Below are positions 53,901-62,500 of a DNA stretch of 64,000 nucleotides, piece after piece. Every line of letters starts with the position of its first letter. Within the stretch, counting starts at the first letter, position 1. Below the pieces are notes generated by a model, which did not search any database, was not told the DNA's origin, and saw only the letters and a list, made by a program, of their open reading frames with translations. The translations under genes and the position numbers were made by a program. The DNA is taken from NCBI GenBank assembly GCA_028245195.1, contig JAOKCF010000004.1, positions 1 to 64,000 of the forward strand. The letters are read 5' to 3'. The stretch is from Vicingaceae bacterium. Lineage in GTDB: Bacteria > Bacteroidota > Bacteroidia > Flavobacteriales_E > Vicingaceae.

Positions 53901-56900
53901 CGGCTTCTTTTGATGGTGCAACAGGATACCTGCAAGTAGCAAATGGGTTTGACTTTGCTTCAGGGAGTTTTACAATTGAATTTTGGGCTAAACGAGACGT
54001 TTTAGGTACAAATCAAGTTGTTATATCTCAAGGGAATACTCCTAATAATTTATTCGCAGTTGGCTTTAATGCATCGAATAATGTGGAAGTTACAGTTGGA
54101 AACCAAACATATTCTTCCACTTTCACTAATAATGATGACAGCACATGGCATCACTACACGGTTGCTTATGATAAACCCAATTTAACACTAGAGATTTTTG
54201 ATCGCTCTAGTTCTGCAACTGTTTCAAGTACGACTAATAACTTCTTCTCTTCATTCACGAGCGGTGGCAAAACATATTTTGGTAAAAATTCCCAAAATAA
54301 CTCGGAATTCTTTAACGGTAGTGCTCATCAAATTAGAATTTGGAACAGAGCGCTAAGCAGTTCTTTGGTTTCAAGCAGGTTAAACGTCAACCTTACGGGG
54401 AGGGAGCCTGGTTTGATTGGATATTGGCCAATGGAAGAAGGTAGAGGAACCCTAGCGGAAGATAAAGCAAGAGCTAGGAATGCCGAAGTATATGCTCAAT
54501 GGGAAATAAGCCCGAAAAGTAGCAGCGCCACTTTTGACGGGACTGACGATTTTGCCTTGCTTGATAGTGCGGGAACTGTAGCGGTTTCATCTGAAATGGA
54601 TCTTTCTGTAGAGTTTTGGTTTAAAACTGCCGGTGGTTCTACAATGTCGATGCTTTCTAACGGTGGCGGAAGATTTACTCCAAATGGATCCAACAGAAAT
54701 GGCTGGAACATTGAAATGGCTGCTGATAACACTATACATGTTAAAAATGATAGTACAGACTTTATAGCAGTTTCAACCAGCTTTGCAGATAACAATTGGC
54801 ATCATTTTGCTTTAGTTGTTAATAGAGCTGCCAATGCAACTGCATACATTGATGGCATCCAGCAAAACACACTTAGTGCAGATAATTTTTACGGATTTGG
54901 AGCCCCAAGACTTGCAATTGGAGCACGTTACTCTATAAATGGAAGTATTGAAACATATGATCAACACTTTAATGGGTCAATTGATGAGATACGAATTTGG
55001 AATTCAGCTCGACTAAAAGATAACATCGATTTAGACATGTTCAATCGATTAAAAGGCAATGAGTTTGGCTTGTTAGTGTACTACCCTTTTGAAAACTACA
55101 AGCTTGAACTAGGAGTCCCGAGCCTTACTCCTAATTTTAAAGATGGATCGCTCAGTTTGTTAGACTTAGTTCCACAAAATGGAGCATTTGTAACTGCTGC
55201 TCAAACACCGGCAATTGCTTTGCAAAGACCTGTGAAAAATGTCAACTTCACTTGGAGTGTGAACAATGACAAAATTGTTATAAATACTAATGAGGATCCA
55301 AGTAATATTGAAAATGTTACGCTGAATATCTCAGTAAGAAATATTAAAGATTTACACGGCAATAAAATGCAATCCCCGAAAACGTGGATAGCATACATCA
55401 ATAAAAACCAAGTGAAATGGCAAGATGATGAAAAAAACTTATTAAAAGAGTTTAATGACACTTTGACCTTCTCTAGTAGAGTAATTAACAGTGGAGGACA
55501 GGTGAAGAATTACACTATCAGTAATATCCCCGCATGGTTAACAGTTGCGCCTTCTAGTGGAACCATTACTCCTCAAAGTACCGAAGCGATTAAATTCACA
55601 GTGAATTCTGCATTAAATATTGGTAATTATGTCGAAGATTTACTACTAACTACTGACTTTGGTTATGCTGAAAAGCTTAATGTTAAACTTAAAGTTAAAA
55701 AAGCAGCACCAAGCTTTGTATTTGATCCAAGCCTTTACGCTAAGAGCATGAATATAATTGGTCAAATTTCAATAAATAGTAATATCAGCGTAAACGACGA
55801 GGATATATTAGTGGCTTATATCAACAATGAGATAAGAGGTAAAACGACCTTGCAGTACGTTCCTAGTTTAGATAAGTACATCGGTTTCTTAGATGTGTAC
55901 AGTAACAATGCTGACTCAATTAAATTTAAAGTTTGGAATGCATCAGAAGGGGAATTGCATGAAGATGTAACACCTGATCTTTATTTCGTAGAGAATTCTT
56001 TGGTAGGAAGTATTTTGAGCCCTCAAATCTTCGATGCGGTGAATAACCTCTCCAAACCAATTATTCTTAATGCCGGTTGGAATTGGGTTTCTTTCCCATT
56101 AACTGATGCCAAGATGAGTAGTTTATATTACTTCTTTCAAGGAATAAATTTTAACTCAGGAAACGTTGTTAAAACGATTGGAACTAATTCGGTTGCTCAA
56201 TACGGTGGCCCAACTTTAGGGTGGTCTGGTAGTTTAACTAGAAACGGGTTAAACAACGATCAATCTTACCTGATTTATATTTCTGTAACAGACACCTTGG
56301 AGTATAAAGGTTTGGCTATCGATCCTGATACAGTGCCAATTACTGTAGCTCAAGGATGGAATAGAATTGGATTTGTTTCAACAAAGAACATCGAAATTAA
56401 TTCTGCCTTAGCAAACTATAACGCAACTGACGGAGATTTGATTAAATCTCAACAAGCGTTTGCAGTTTACTTGTCAACTTTAGGTTGGATTGGAAGTTTA
56501 ACAACTTTAGAACCAACCGAAGGGTATCTTTTACAAGCTGCTAACAGCTCGACTTTTGTTTACCCAAGAAGAGGCTTACTTAGAATTAAGGAAGAGCCGG
56601 TGCAAGAAAAGTTAGACGAAACACTTCCGACTTTATACTCTCTTAATCCTAATCAATTCGAAGCTAGCACGAATGCAATTGTTAAAATTAATACTTGCGA
56701 AGAGGTATTAGAAAACAAGGATTGGGCATTAGCCGCATTCAAAAATGAAGAATTAAGAGGTTGGATAGGTTCAACTAAGTTTATTAATTCAGATGTTGGT
56801 AACCAGTACTTTATTACTGTTTTTGGTGAAGAAAATGAAACTTACTCATTCAAAATGATTAACCAAGTAACAGGCGAGCAGATGATGGTTGACGCAAAAC

Positions 56901-57259
56901 TTGACTTTGAAAAGAATAAAGTGCAAGGAGCCGTGAATAATCCTTTACGATTCAACCTGTTTACAGAAGTTAATTGTGATCAATTCAAGATAGAATCAAT
57001 CTCAGATGATGAAAATTTTAGCTACCCTAATCCATTCTCAGGCTTCGTAACAATTGTTGTTCCGAACGAAATTTCTGAAAACGGTCAATTAGAGATTATA
57101 GATAAAAACGGAAGAATAGTTTTCAGCGCAAATGTTGATGACGGCAGAAAATGGCACCTAAATGGCGCTGAACTATATTTCTTGTCTAATGGTGTATACA
57201 CCGTAAAGTTTACTGATGGAGAAACTATCATTACTGAGAAATTAGTTCGAATAAAATAA
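47951..57259 (+). CDS. Giant multidomain surface protein with LamG domains and type IX sorting domain
   Basis: The product has 3,102 residues, with a signal peptide (YYFLCLLFTFSIFESHAQ) and start at 47951, chosen because the promoter lies at 47898. Order: fibronectin III-like repeats (about 140-530), LamG-like jelly roll (566-720), a carboxypeptidase-regulatory-like module (836-913), a Ser/Thr-rich beta-strand region (1243-1630), two more LamG domains (1983-2165, 2190-2385), an Ig-like stretch (2480-2580), a domain shared with the next gene (2590-2693 and again 2913-3006), paired AGWNWVSFPL/QGWNRIGFV repeats (2703-2873) and a type A type IX sorting domain (YPNPFSG to the end). It is a probable adhesin; ligand unknown. 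Confidence 0.9.
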   Translation: MNKTVYYFLCLLFTFSIFESHAQLNSADVQVNVNYQNGSMSISWTDIKGSTRCKDYGTREKLSYKIGSASSQVIFDNTSGGSSASSSMTFTNLPGDFFTNQVTLTFEGKFGNGYSNKGCTSPELPFTIVKSIATKIDDPQTLNAAYDQSCANVYLNWDPPGLGAGSPALRYEISRRESNSTGSYTLISSAVNGSSYSDASAPAGVEQEYLVKTKMLYSGSRTALTNGVRSNGRRVGISGDPTGLFIDQANCNGELDINWNWSSSNNPSNFIVTKANNASFTSNPQTFTLSGSDRAYRDNNSVSGSTYFYKVQATATCPNNLNNPLFSLSSNTESQVGLGIPSSTVTSAISTNIPNREVTLNWVDNSQMEEGFKVVRQGPSGQVEFDVGENTTSYTDNSADICANLTYSVKVFNSCRTTGVISTNSQTTYIPADISNVFNNSSNKVTASDGEFGDRIELKWSTPTRQVDDWSIYRINPIIPDTTFLASVDGSSRFYSDVSANANTLYEYLIEGVSDCAGNILKSDSTKDVGFRLAFGTSNGQVTYDGGTAVENVKITAESASGASGFSGDFNGTSSYGDAQNPTDFQTDSMTFTGFIRPNNLIGKKVIASKLSGSIGWEFFLQNSVLTLTTGSKTITATSPFIVANNWVSVAASVSGDTVKLYANGVLLNTEASNQRSTNTTSNFLIGKSQSGNFFKGQLDELRFYNRALSNDEIRKSFDVYINPSQNGLVGYWRFDEGFGDNAYDYSKTLLTPNKNHASLVNVPFSASKPSTSQLTAGAYTNDRGSYFIPFIPFLGNGDNFIVTPAFGTHTFTPATTTLYIGGATPNFNNVNFLDNSSFNVTGSVKFKGSSCFVEGVFIKVDGAVVIQNGVPVKTDALGSYSMQVPIGPHVITAEKTSHDFSVGRFPSSGNYNFQQNENLNSFIDSTLLKVIGRVAGGGIQKSLPPGLSRGINNIGQATINFKSLQGNGCLDTTVTTDPITGEYEINLPPLKFEVKDFAISSNAGIIFNNNAILNLFDTPPLQTELDTLFQDSVGVQKVIGIDSISFNKQLDFIYSEAPILNVVDENFQNNYGDDSLATTVNNFAITVPTSSLGLNYPVFRENQEYNWNILANEVYVNKDVNQADPNTWVYDSVPLTDGKFIINNNLAVNVSSEIVVEPQDNFDGTQPYTFVASQANISQNPIPQYNFTKTFEIALVTPTATVIWNPNAGDGTPSSLFRGIIFGGKALGNSFATAGPQVVTMILRDPPGSNSFSTWGKETTHTITSSFETDFGGGFNLEKDIKLGTEFAIGLGYATKVKVSNNLKLSLKVQASVNTNNEHVESVTRGVEINTSSDPDFVGPNADLFFGKSMNMDFGLAQVIALIDTAKCGGSNTECYGDTLSYNGNGFRIGTTKTMFVVPGGYGTEFVYSQSGIENNVLPRLVNLRDQILAGGGNYNSILSSNDPNYARSNDDVVFGTNATPAPLESSRDDSLGLSYHFSGYGTRDTTVTDTILTFPVVVSIPRRITVVTGTDSVWWYNRQITLWKDALALNEKEKIEATSSNLDRNISYQAGSSIAYTSSSTITDTRTRTYNLNLTETAALNIAAEVAGSGVSVSNSLNLTQNISKGTSSSTGTTTTFGYTLDDQNPLDDFSVDVFESTQGFGTMFKTRAGNTACPHQEEYKSKYHLPGTIIDQATVQYEQPRITASPSTVYNVPADGSAVINLNLINDGIKQEVYAITVLEASNPNGAILKIDGLTPNRQFAIPPQASLNKQLTVSKGATQIVYDSLAIVFHSTCQYSYSTANYKDIADTVYISVNFLPSCTDVAISNPGDQFVLNNSFNDTLPLILSGYDINYGGLEKIGLQFKPSSQSSWIPLSEEWFFDTASVDPTHPSPFPIPTNQSYISYNLDLAQAIDQEYQIRAFSTCEIPGNPDKTIFSNVIGGIADRVNPEPFGTPSPADGVLDPNDDISIQFNEPIEAGSITLDNFQLSGVVNGQEVRHDKTASFDGATGYLQVANGFDFASGSFTIEFWAKRDVLGTNQVVISQGNTPNNLFAVGFNASNNVEVTVGNQTYSSTFTNNDDSTWHHYTVAYDKPNLTLEIFDRSSSATVSSTTNNFFSSFTSGGKTYFGKNSQNNSEFFNGSAHQIRIWNRALSSSLVSSRLNVNLTGREPGLIGYWPMEEGRGTLAEDKARARNAEVYAQWEISPKSSSATFDGTDDFALLDSAGTVAVSSEMDLSVEFWFKTAGGSTMSMLSNGGGRFTPNGSNRNGWNIEMAADNTIHVKNDSTDFIAVSTSFADNNWHHFALVVNRAANATAYIDGIQQNTLSADNFYGFGAPRLAIGARYSINGSIETYDQHFNGSIDEIRIWNSARLKDNIDLDMFNRLKGNEFGLLVYYPFENYKLELGVPSLTPNFKDGSLSLLDLVPQNGAFVTAAQTPAIALQRPVKNVNFTWSVNNDKIVINTNEDPSNIENVTLNISVRNIKDLHGNKMQSPKTWIAYINKNQVKWQDDEKNLLKEFNDTLTFSSRVINSGGQVKNYTISNIPAWLTVAPSSGTITPQSTEAIKFTVNSALNIGNYVEDLLLTTDFGYAEKLNVKLKVKKAAPSFVFDPSLYAKSMNIIGQISINSNISVNDEDILVAYINNEIRGKTTLQYVPSLDKYIGFLDVYSNNADSIKFKVWNASEGELHEDVTPDLYFVENSLVGSILSPQIFDAVNNLSKPIILNAGWNWVSFPLTDAKMSSLYYFFQGINFNSGNVVKTIGTNSVAQYGGPTLGWSGSLTRNGLNNDQSYLIYISVTDTLEYKGLAIDPDTVPITVAQGWNRIGFVSTKNIEINSALANYNATDGDLIKSQQAFAVYLSTLGWIGSLTTLEPTEGYLLQAANSSTFVYPRRGLLRIKEEPVQEKLDETLPTLYSLNPNQFEASTNAIVKINTCEEVLENKDWALAAFKNEELRGWIGSTKFINSDVGNQYFITVFGEENETYSFKMINQVTGEQMMVDAKLDFEKNKVQGAVNNPLRFNLFTEVNCDQFKIESISDDENFSYPNPFSGFVTIVVPNEISENGQLEIIDKNGRIVFSANVDDGRKWHLNGAELYFLSNGVYTVKFTDGETIITEKLVRIK

Positions 57260-57262
57260 TTT

Positions 57263-57270
57263 TACCTTTG
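57263..57270 (+). promoter_or_regulatory. -7 promoter box (TACCTTTG) for the cadherin-repeat gene
   Basis: TACCTTTG matches TAnnTTTG exactly, just after the stop of the giant gene and about 95 bases before the ATG at 57366. The next three genes may be transcribed from here. Confidence 0.45.
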
Positions 57271-57365
57271 ACTTTACAACATTAAAATGTAGCACACAAA
57301 AATTTTAGAATTAACTTAATTATATCGTTTCCGTAGCTTAACAATCATTCAACTAGAATTATATT

Positions 57366-60300
57366 ATGAAAACCATCAATTCTTTAGCATTAACCTTTTT
57401 ACTATTAGTTTCAGGTTTTATAAGCGCTCAAGCTCCAAGCTGGTCAGTTAACCCTAACAGCTTTCAGTACAGTATGACCGTAACTGCTGTGTTAGATTTA
57501 AACTGTACTGAACTTCAAAGCCCTTCTAATCAAGTAGGAGCTTTTGTAGGAAATTCCCTCAGAGGCGCAGCTTTTTCGTCGACAGTGATTGGAGGTAGAT
57601 ACGAAATAAGCATGGTAATTTATAGTAACTTAGTCAATGGAGAGCAGGTAAGTTTCAGGTTTTACGAATTGTCTTCCGATTCTATTTATGTAAGTGTTGA
57701 TACCATTGCTTTCCAAGACAATGCTATTTTTGGAAACCCTGTAAACCCTCTAGCAATTCGAAACAATACGCAACCAAACTTAATTTCAATTAGTTCAGAC
57801 ACCCTATTAGAAAATCAAGCAATTGGTGCTACTGTTGGAACATTTTCAACAACTGATTCTGATGTAGGACAAACACATACTTATAGCTTAGTAAGCGGAA
57901 CAGGTAGCATCAATAATGGGCTCTTTAGTGTTTCAGGAGCCGACTTGATTGCGAACTTTGTTCCAGATTTTGAAACAAAATCAAGTTATTCAATAAGGTT
58001 GAGAACCACTGACAATCTTAGTTGTACCTATGAAACCCCCATTACTATTTTTGTCAAAAATGTGAATGATGCTCCTACCGGTTTAACCTTATCCAATAAC
58101 CTAATTGATGAAAATCAGTTAGCAAATAACACTATTGGTACATTAACTCCTATCGATACTGATGCGAATGAAATATTCACTTATTCGTTCGTCGCTGGAG
58201 CAGGAGGCTCTGATAATAGTTCATTCAATTTAAATGGAAATATCCTCAGAACAAATGCTTCGTTTGACTTTGAGACGAAATCAACTTATAATGTTAGACT
58301 GCAGGTTGCTGATAGGGCTAACAACTTATTTGTTGATACATTTAAAATAACTGTTAATGACATCAATGATGCTCCAACAGATGTTATAATAAATTCAGAT
58401 TCAGTACTAGAAAACTTACCTATCAATTCCGTTGTAGCGACTTTAACAACAGCTGACCAAGATGTTAGTCAAACTTTTGCCTACAGCTTTGATAATGTGC
58501 CTGGAAATAATAATGCAGATTTTAATATTGTTGGGAATCAACTGAGGTCAAGACAAATATTTGACTTTGAGAATACAAATATCTATTTCATTTATGTACA
58601 AACAAATGATTTGAACGGGGGAACTTTTACGAAACAACTAACAATAAGAGTTATTGACGCGAACGATGCTCCTTCAAATTTGCAGCTTTCAAACGCAAGT
58701 GTGAATGAAAATAGACCTGCAGCAACTTTTGTAGGTGAAATGATAACGACGGATCAAGATGCCAACACTTCATTCACTTACTCCTTGGTTAATGGTGTTG
58801 GTGATGCCGATAATGGTAACTTCAGTATTCGAAACGATTCTATTTTTACTACCCAAATATTAGACTTAAACACTCAAGCTACGCATACTGTAAGAATAGA
58901 AACAAATGACGGCAACTCCGGGACTTTCGCAAAAGCCTTCACTATTTTTGTAAAAGATGTCAACAATTTTCCAACCGACATGGTCCTTTCTAACAACATT
59001 ATTGCTGAAAACACAATTATTGGTTCAGAAATAGGATCAATTACCACTACTGATGCGGATGCAGGTGACGGGCATACTTATTCGTTAGTAGCAGGAATTG
59101 GAGATACTAACAACACGTCATTCTCTATTTCTGCTGATAAACTATTGACGAACACAGCCTTTGATGTAACGGTAAAAAGTAACTATACAGTAAGACTTCA
59201 AGCAGATGACGGATTTGGAGGAGTTTACCAAGAAATATTCACCATTAACATTAGCAATAGTAACGATGCCCCAACTGACATCAGTTTAACTCCAGGGAGC
59301 TTTAAAGAGAATCTACCTCAAAGTTCTTTCATAGGTGCGTTTGCAACTGTTGACAAGGATACTTCCGACACTTTTAGTTACTCGTTTATCAATCAAGGAA
59401 CAAATGATAACACATCTTTTATTATTTCAGGAAATGAATTAAGAACGGGAGGGAGTTTCGATTTTGAAACAAAAACCCTTTATGTTATAGAAGTTGAGAC
59501 ACGAGACCTTACGGGAGCTACTTTCAGCCGTCAATTAACCGTTAATGTAACGGATAGTAATGACGCCCCAACAGCTTTAACAATCTCTGCTGATAGTATA
59601 TTAGAAAAATCCCCTGTAGGAACTTTTGTAGCAGATTTAAATACCGTAGATACTGATGCTACAGATAATTTTACATACACCTTAGCTGCAGGTCAAGGCT
59701 CAAGCGATAATGCTCTTTTCAGAATCAATGGTAGTTTATTAGAAGTTGACTCTGTACTAAACTTTAATAATGCTCGAACAAGAAACATTAGAATCGAAAC
59801 CACAGACAAAGGTGGAAGAACATTCCAAAGTAGCTTTATAATTAGAGTACTTAATCAAAATGATTTACCAAGTGATATTTTACTTTCTGACACCATGGTA
59901 AATGAAAATGCTGCCATTGGCTCAAGAGTAGCTGTCATTACTAGTGTTGATGAAGACCCAACAAGTACCTTTCTTTACGACCTAGTTGCTGGTTCTGGTG
60001 ATTCAGGGAACTCAAGTTTCACAATAGATGGGAATGAATTAAAGACCAACAGCGCTTTTGATTTTGAAACTCAAATGTTTTATTCTATTAGAATTAGAAC
60101 AACAGATAGTCAAGGAGGAAGCTTAGAAAAAATATTCAACATTGCATTAACTAACGGTAACGAAAATCCGACAATAGAGAATCAGTTTTTTGCTATCTCT
60201 GAAAACAGGATCCCGAATACATCTATTGGCTTCGTAACTGCTGCAGACCTAGATGCAAACGAAATGTTTAGTTTTCGCATTATTGGAAGCCAGATAGATT

Positions 60301-60725
60301 TTGGAATTAACGATTCAACTGCTGAATTAACTTCTTCCAGAACTTTCAATTACGAAATCAATACTTCATATAATATCGAAATTGAAGTTACTGATTTAGG
60401 AGGGTTGAAAGATACTGCAACAATGAACATCGAAATATTAGACTTAATAGAAGGAAGTTTATCCACAGCAGGCTATTTTTCCCCTAACGGAGACGGAAGG
60501 AATGACGAATGGAAAATTCAAAATGTTGAATTGTATTCAGATTTCAGTTTAACAATATTCAGTGTTTCAGGTGAAATTGTTTACGACATCCCAAATAATT
60601 ATAACAATGATTGGAAAGGTACCTTTAAAGGCGCTCAATTACCTGAAGGAATTTATTATTACTTCTTAGAAAATCCAAATAACTCAAGCCAAATTTTTAA
60701 AGGAGTAATTACTTTAAAAAGATAA
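57366..60725 (+). CDS. Cadherin-repeat surface protein with type B type IX sorting domain
   Basis: The product has 1,119 residues. A signal peptide (ALTFLLLVSGFISAQ) is followed by a domain (22-133; WSVNPNSFQYSMTVTAVL and VGAFVGNSLRGAAF) shared with the preceding protein. Nine cadherin-like repeats of about 100 residues follow, each opening with an EN motif and carrying DxD-type calcium residues, e.g. DAPTGLTLSNNLIDEN and FDFETKSTYNVRLQV. The C-terminus (GYFSPNGDGRNDEWKIQN to the end) is a type B sorting domain, which needs a PorP/SprF-type partner; one is encoded 27 bases downstream. A calcium-stiffened adhesin is likely. Confidence 0.92.
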   Translation: MKTINSLALTFLLLVSGFISAQAPSWSVNPNSFQYSMTVTAVLDLNCTELQSPSNQVGAFVGNSLRGAAFSSTVIGGRYEISMVIYSNLVNGEQVSFRFYELSSDSIYVSVDTIAFQDNAIFGNPVNPLAIRNNTQPNLISISSDTLLENQAIGATVGTFSTTDSDVGQTHTYSLVSGTGSINNGLFSVSGADLIANFVPDFETKSSYSIRLRTTDNLSCTYETPITIFVKNVNDAPTGLTLSNNLIDENQLANNTIGTLTPIDTDANEIFTYSFVAGAGGSDNSSFNLNGNILRTNASFDFETKSTYNVRLQVADRANNLFVDTFKITVNDINDAPTDVIINSDSVLENLPINSVVATLTTADQDVSQTFAYSFDNVPGNNNADFNIVGNQLRSRQIFDFENTNIYFIYVQTNDLNGGTFTKQLTIRVIDANDAPSNLQLSNASVNENRPAATFVGEMITTDQDANTSFTYSLVNGVGDADNGNFSIRNDSIFTTQILDLNTQATHTVRIETNDGNSGTFAKAFTIFVKDVNNFPTDMVLSNNIIAENTIIGSEIGSITTTDADAGDGHTYSLVAGIGDTNNTSFSISADKLLTNTAFDVTVKSNYTVRLQADDGFGGVYQEIFTINISNSNDAPTDISLTPGSFKENLPQSSFIGAFATVDKDTSDTFSYSFINQGTNDNTSFIISGNELRTGGSFDFETKTLYVIEVETRDLTGATFSRQLTVNVTDSNDAPTALTISADSILEKSPVGTFVADLNTVDTDATDNFTYTLAAGQGSSDNALFRINGSLLEVDSVLNFNNARTRNIRIETTDKGGRTFQSSFIIRVLNQNDLPSDILLSDTMVNENAAIGSRVAVITSVDEDPTSTFLYDLVAGSGDSGNSSFTIDGNELKTNSAFDFETQMFYSIRIRTTDSQGGSLEKIFNIALTNGNENPTIENQFFAISENRIPNTSIGFVTAADLDANEMFSFRIIGSQIDFGINDSTAELTSSRTFNYEINTSYNIEIEVTDLGGLKDTATMNIEILDLIEGSLSTAGYFSPNGDGRNDEWKIQNVELYSDFSLTIFSVSGEIVYDIPNNYNNDWKGTFKGAQLPEGIYYYFLENPNNSSQIFKGVITLKR

Positions 60726-60752
60726 AATCCATTCCCTATTAAATTGAAGATA

Positions 60753-61868
60753 ATGAAAAACATAAAACTACTTTACCTTGGTTTAGCACTCATGAGTGTT
60801 GCAAGTATTGATGCGCAAGAGCTTTCTTATGGGTATTATAATTACATTATGAATCGTTTCAACATGAATCCTGCTTTTGCCGGAAACAATGGAAACATTT
60901 CAGCTATTTTAAACACAAAAACCTATGCTGCAGGTTTTAGTGATGCTCCGAGAAATACAATGTTTGGAATACATGCCCCTATTAACAGTGCACAGGGAAT
61001 TGGAGCAAGAATTGTCTCTGATAAAAGAGGAGCATATGAAGTAACAAAATACGACGCAGTATACAGCTACCAGATTCAGTTTGACGAAAACTCTGATTTA
61101 CGTTTTGGCTTTTCGGCTGGAGCGGTGCGTAGAATGCTAAATTCAGCCGGTATTCAAAATTCTGAGTTCCTAGACCAAGTAGACCCTACACTAATCAGTG
61201 GATTTTACGACGAAACGAAATTCGTTGCAGGGGTTGGGTTGGTTTACGACTATACCAACTTTCAATTTGGGCTTAGTGCTCCAAGTTTAGTTATAGGAGG
61301 AGAGGCTCTTTCTGAGCATATTATTGGAACTGCATCGTATAAGTACAATATCGAAAACTCTGATTTTTCCGTAACTCCACTTGTAATTTACCAAAACTTA
61401 CCCGTAATTGATAACCGTTTTGACGTGCTGCTAAAAGGGGAATACAAGAAAAAAATATGGGCCCAAGTTGGTTATCAATCTACAAATAACCTAAACTTTG
61501 GTCTTGGCTTTGATCTAGGCCCATTCGGAATTGGTTATGCCTATGGAATGAACAATTCAGAGTTTAGTAATATTTCGTCAAACTCTAACGAAATTGTAGT
61601 TCGTATTAGTTTTTTACCTGTAAAGCAAGTAGAAAAAAATGCTACTCTTTCAATGTTAGACCAATATTCCGAAACTTTTAGAAAAATGTTAGCGGACCAA
61701 AATAATAATTACAGTAAAGTTCAAGTGATCGCGGAGATACAAAAAATCAGGATAGAACTCAAAAACTTACAAAAACAAAATGATAAGAAAACGGCCAAAT
61801 CTGTTGAGAACAAGTTAACATTTTTAGAAAATCAAATAGTTGAATTAGAAAAAAAATACATTAAGTAG
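60753..61868 (+). CDS. PorP/SprF-family type IX secretion outer-membrane protein
   Basis: This 371-residue beta-barrel begins at ATG 60753 (a TTG at 60744 is in frame but less likely), with a signal peptide (YLGLALMSVASIDAQ). MNPAFAGNNGNISAILNTK is the conserved PorP/SprF segment. A lysine-rich coiled-coil tail (about 295-371) follows the barrel, beyond the usual family length. SprF-like proteins assist surface display of type B sorting-domain proteins, here presumably the cadherin-repeat protein. Confidence 0.92.
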   Translation: MKNIKLLYLGLALMSVASIDAQELSYGYYNYIMNRFNMNPAFAGNNGNISAILNTKTYAAGFSDAPRNTMFGIHAPINSAQGIGARIVSDKRGAYEVTKYDAVYSYQIQFDENSDLRFGFSAGAVRRMLNSAGIQNSEFLDQVDPTLISGFYDETKFVAGVGLVYDYTNFQFGLSAPSLVIGGEALSEHIIGTASYKYNIENSDFSVTPLVIYQNLPVIDNRFDVLLKGEYKKKIWAQVGYQSTNNLNFGLGFDLGPFGIGYAYGMNNSEFSNISSNSNEIVVRISFLPVKQVEKNATLSMLDQYSETFRKMLADQNNNYSKVQVIAEIQKIRIELKNLQKQNDKKTAKSVENKLTFLENQIVELEKKYIK

Positions 61869-62431
61869 TGAGGGAATTTATAACAATTGCACTTCTTTGC
61901 TTTTCATTAGCAGGGTTTGCTCAGACGGAAGAGAACGTTGAAAAAAACGATCAAAAGATAAACGAGCTCAACAAAAGATTAGATAATCTACTCGGCACAT
62001 CTAAATCAATTTCAGGAGATAGTGTTGAGTTTAAGCTAGACTTGCTTTTCAAGCAAATTCAAAGCCTTAAATCAGAAATGCATTCGCTATTTAATTCAAT
62101 CGATGACATCAAGGCAAATGGAGTCACTTCATCTGCATCTGATCAAGCTAAGCTAGACAAGATGAATGTTAAGTTCGAAGAGATAGAAGCTGGGGAGTAT
62201 TATGTTGTGTTAGCTTCTAGAAAATCGAAAGAACGAGCAGAAAGTTATGTAGCGCGATACGAACACACTCAGAAGTTAAGAGTTGTTCAAAATATGAAAG
62301 GTTCTTGGTTTCACGTAATTATCGATCAAGCACAGGATATGCGATCTGCAATTGAAACCGCAAGTGCAATTCGAGAAAAAGACGTGAAAGATGCTTGGTG
62401 GGTCACCGGAAAGAAATTGAAAGGAGTATAA
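61868..62431 (+). CDS. Secreted SPOR-like periplasmic protein
   Basis: This 187-residue protein starts with GTG at 61868, overlapping the PorP/SprF stop by one base. It has a signal peptide (TIALLCFSLAGFAQ), a coiled-coil stretch (about 27-90) and a C-terminal domain beginning GEYYVVLASRKSKERAESYV and ending EKDVKDAWWV, resembling SPOR peptidoglycan-binding domains. It may anchor the PorP/SprF-associated complex to the cell wall. The domain assignment rests on pattern only. Confidence 0.7.
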   Translation: MREFITIALLCFSLAGFAQTEENVEKNDQKINELNKRLDNLLGTSKSISGDSVEFKLDLLFKQIQSLKSEMHSLFNSIDDIKANGVTSSASDQAKLDKMNVKFEEIEAGEYYVVLASRKSKERAESYVARYEHTQKLRVVQNMKGSWFHVIIDQAQDMRSAIETASAIREKDVKDAWWVTGKKLKGV

Positions 62432-62500
62432 AAATGTTCTTTATCTTGTTTAGACAATTTTTCCTTCAGACTAATCTAACTCTTTAGCTTTAGTGCCAAA

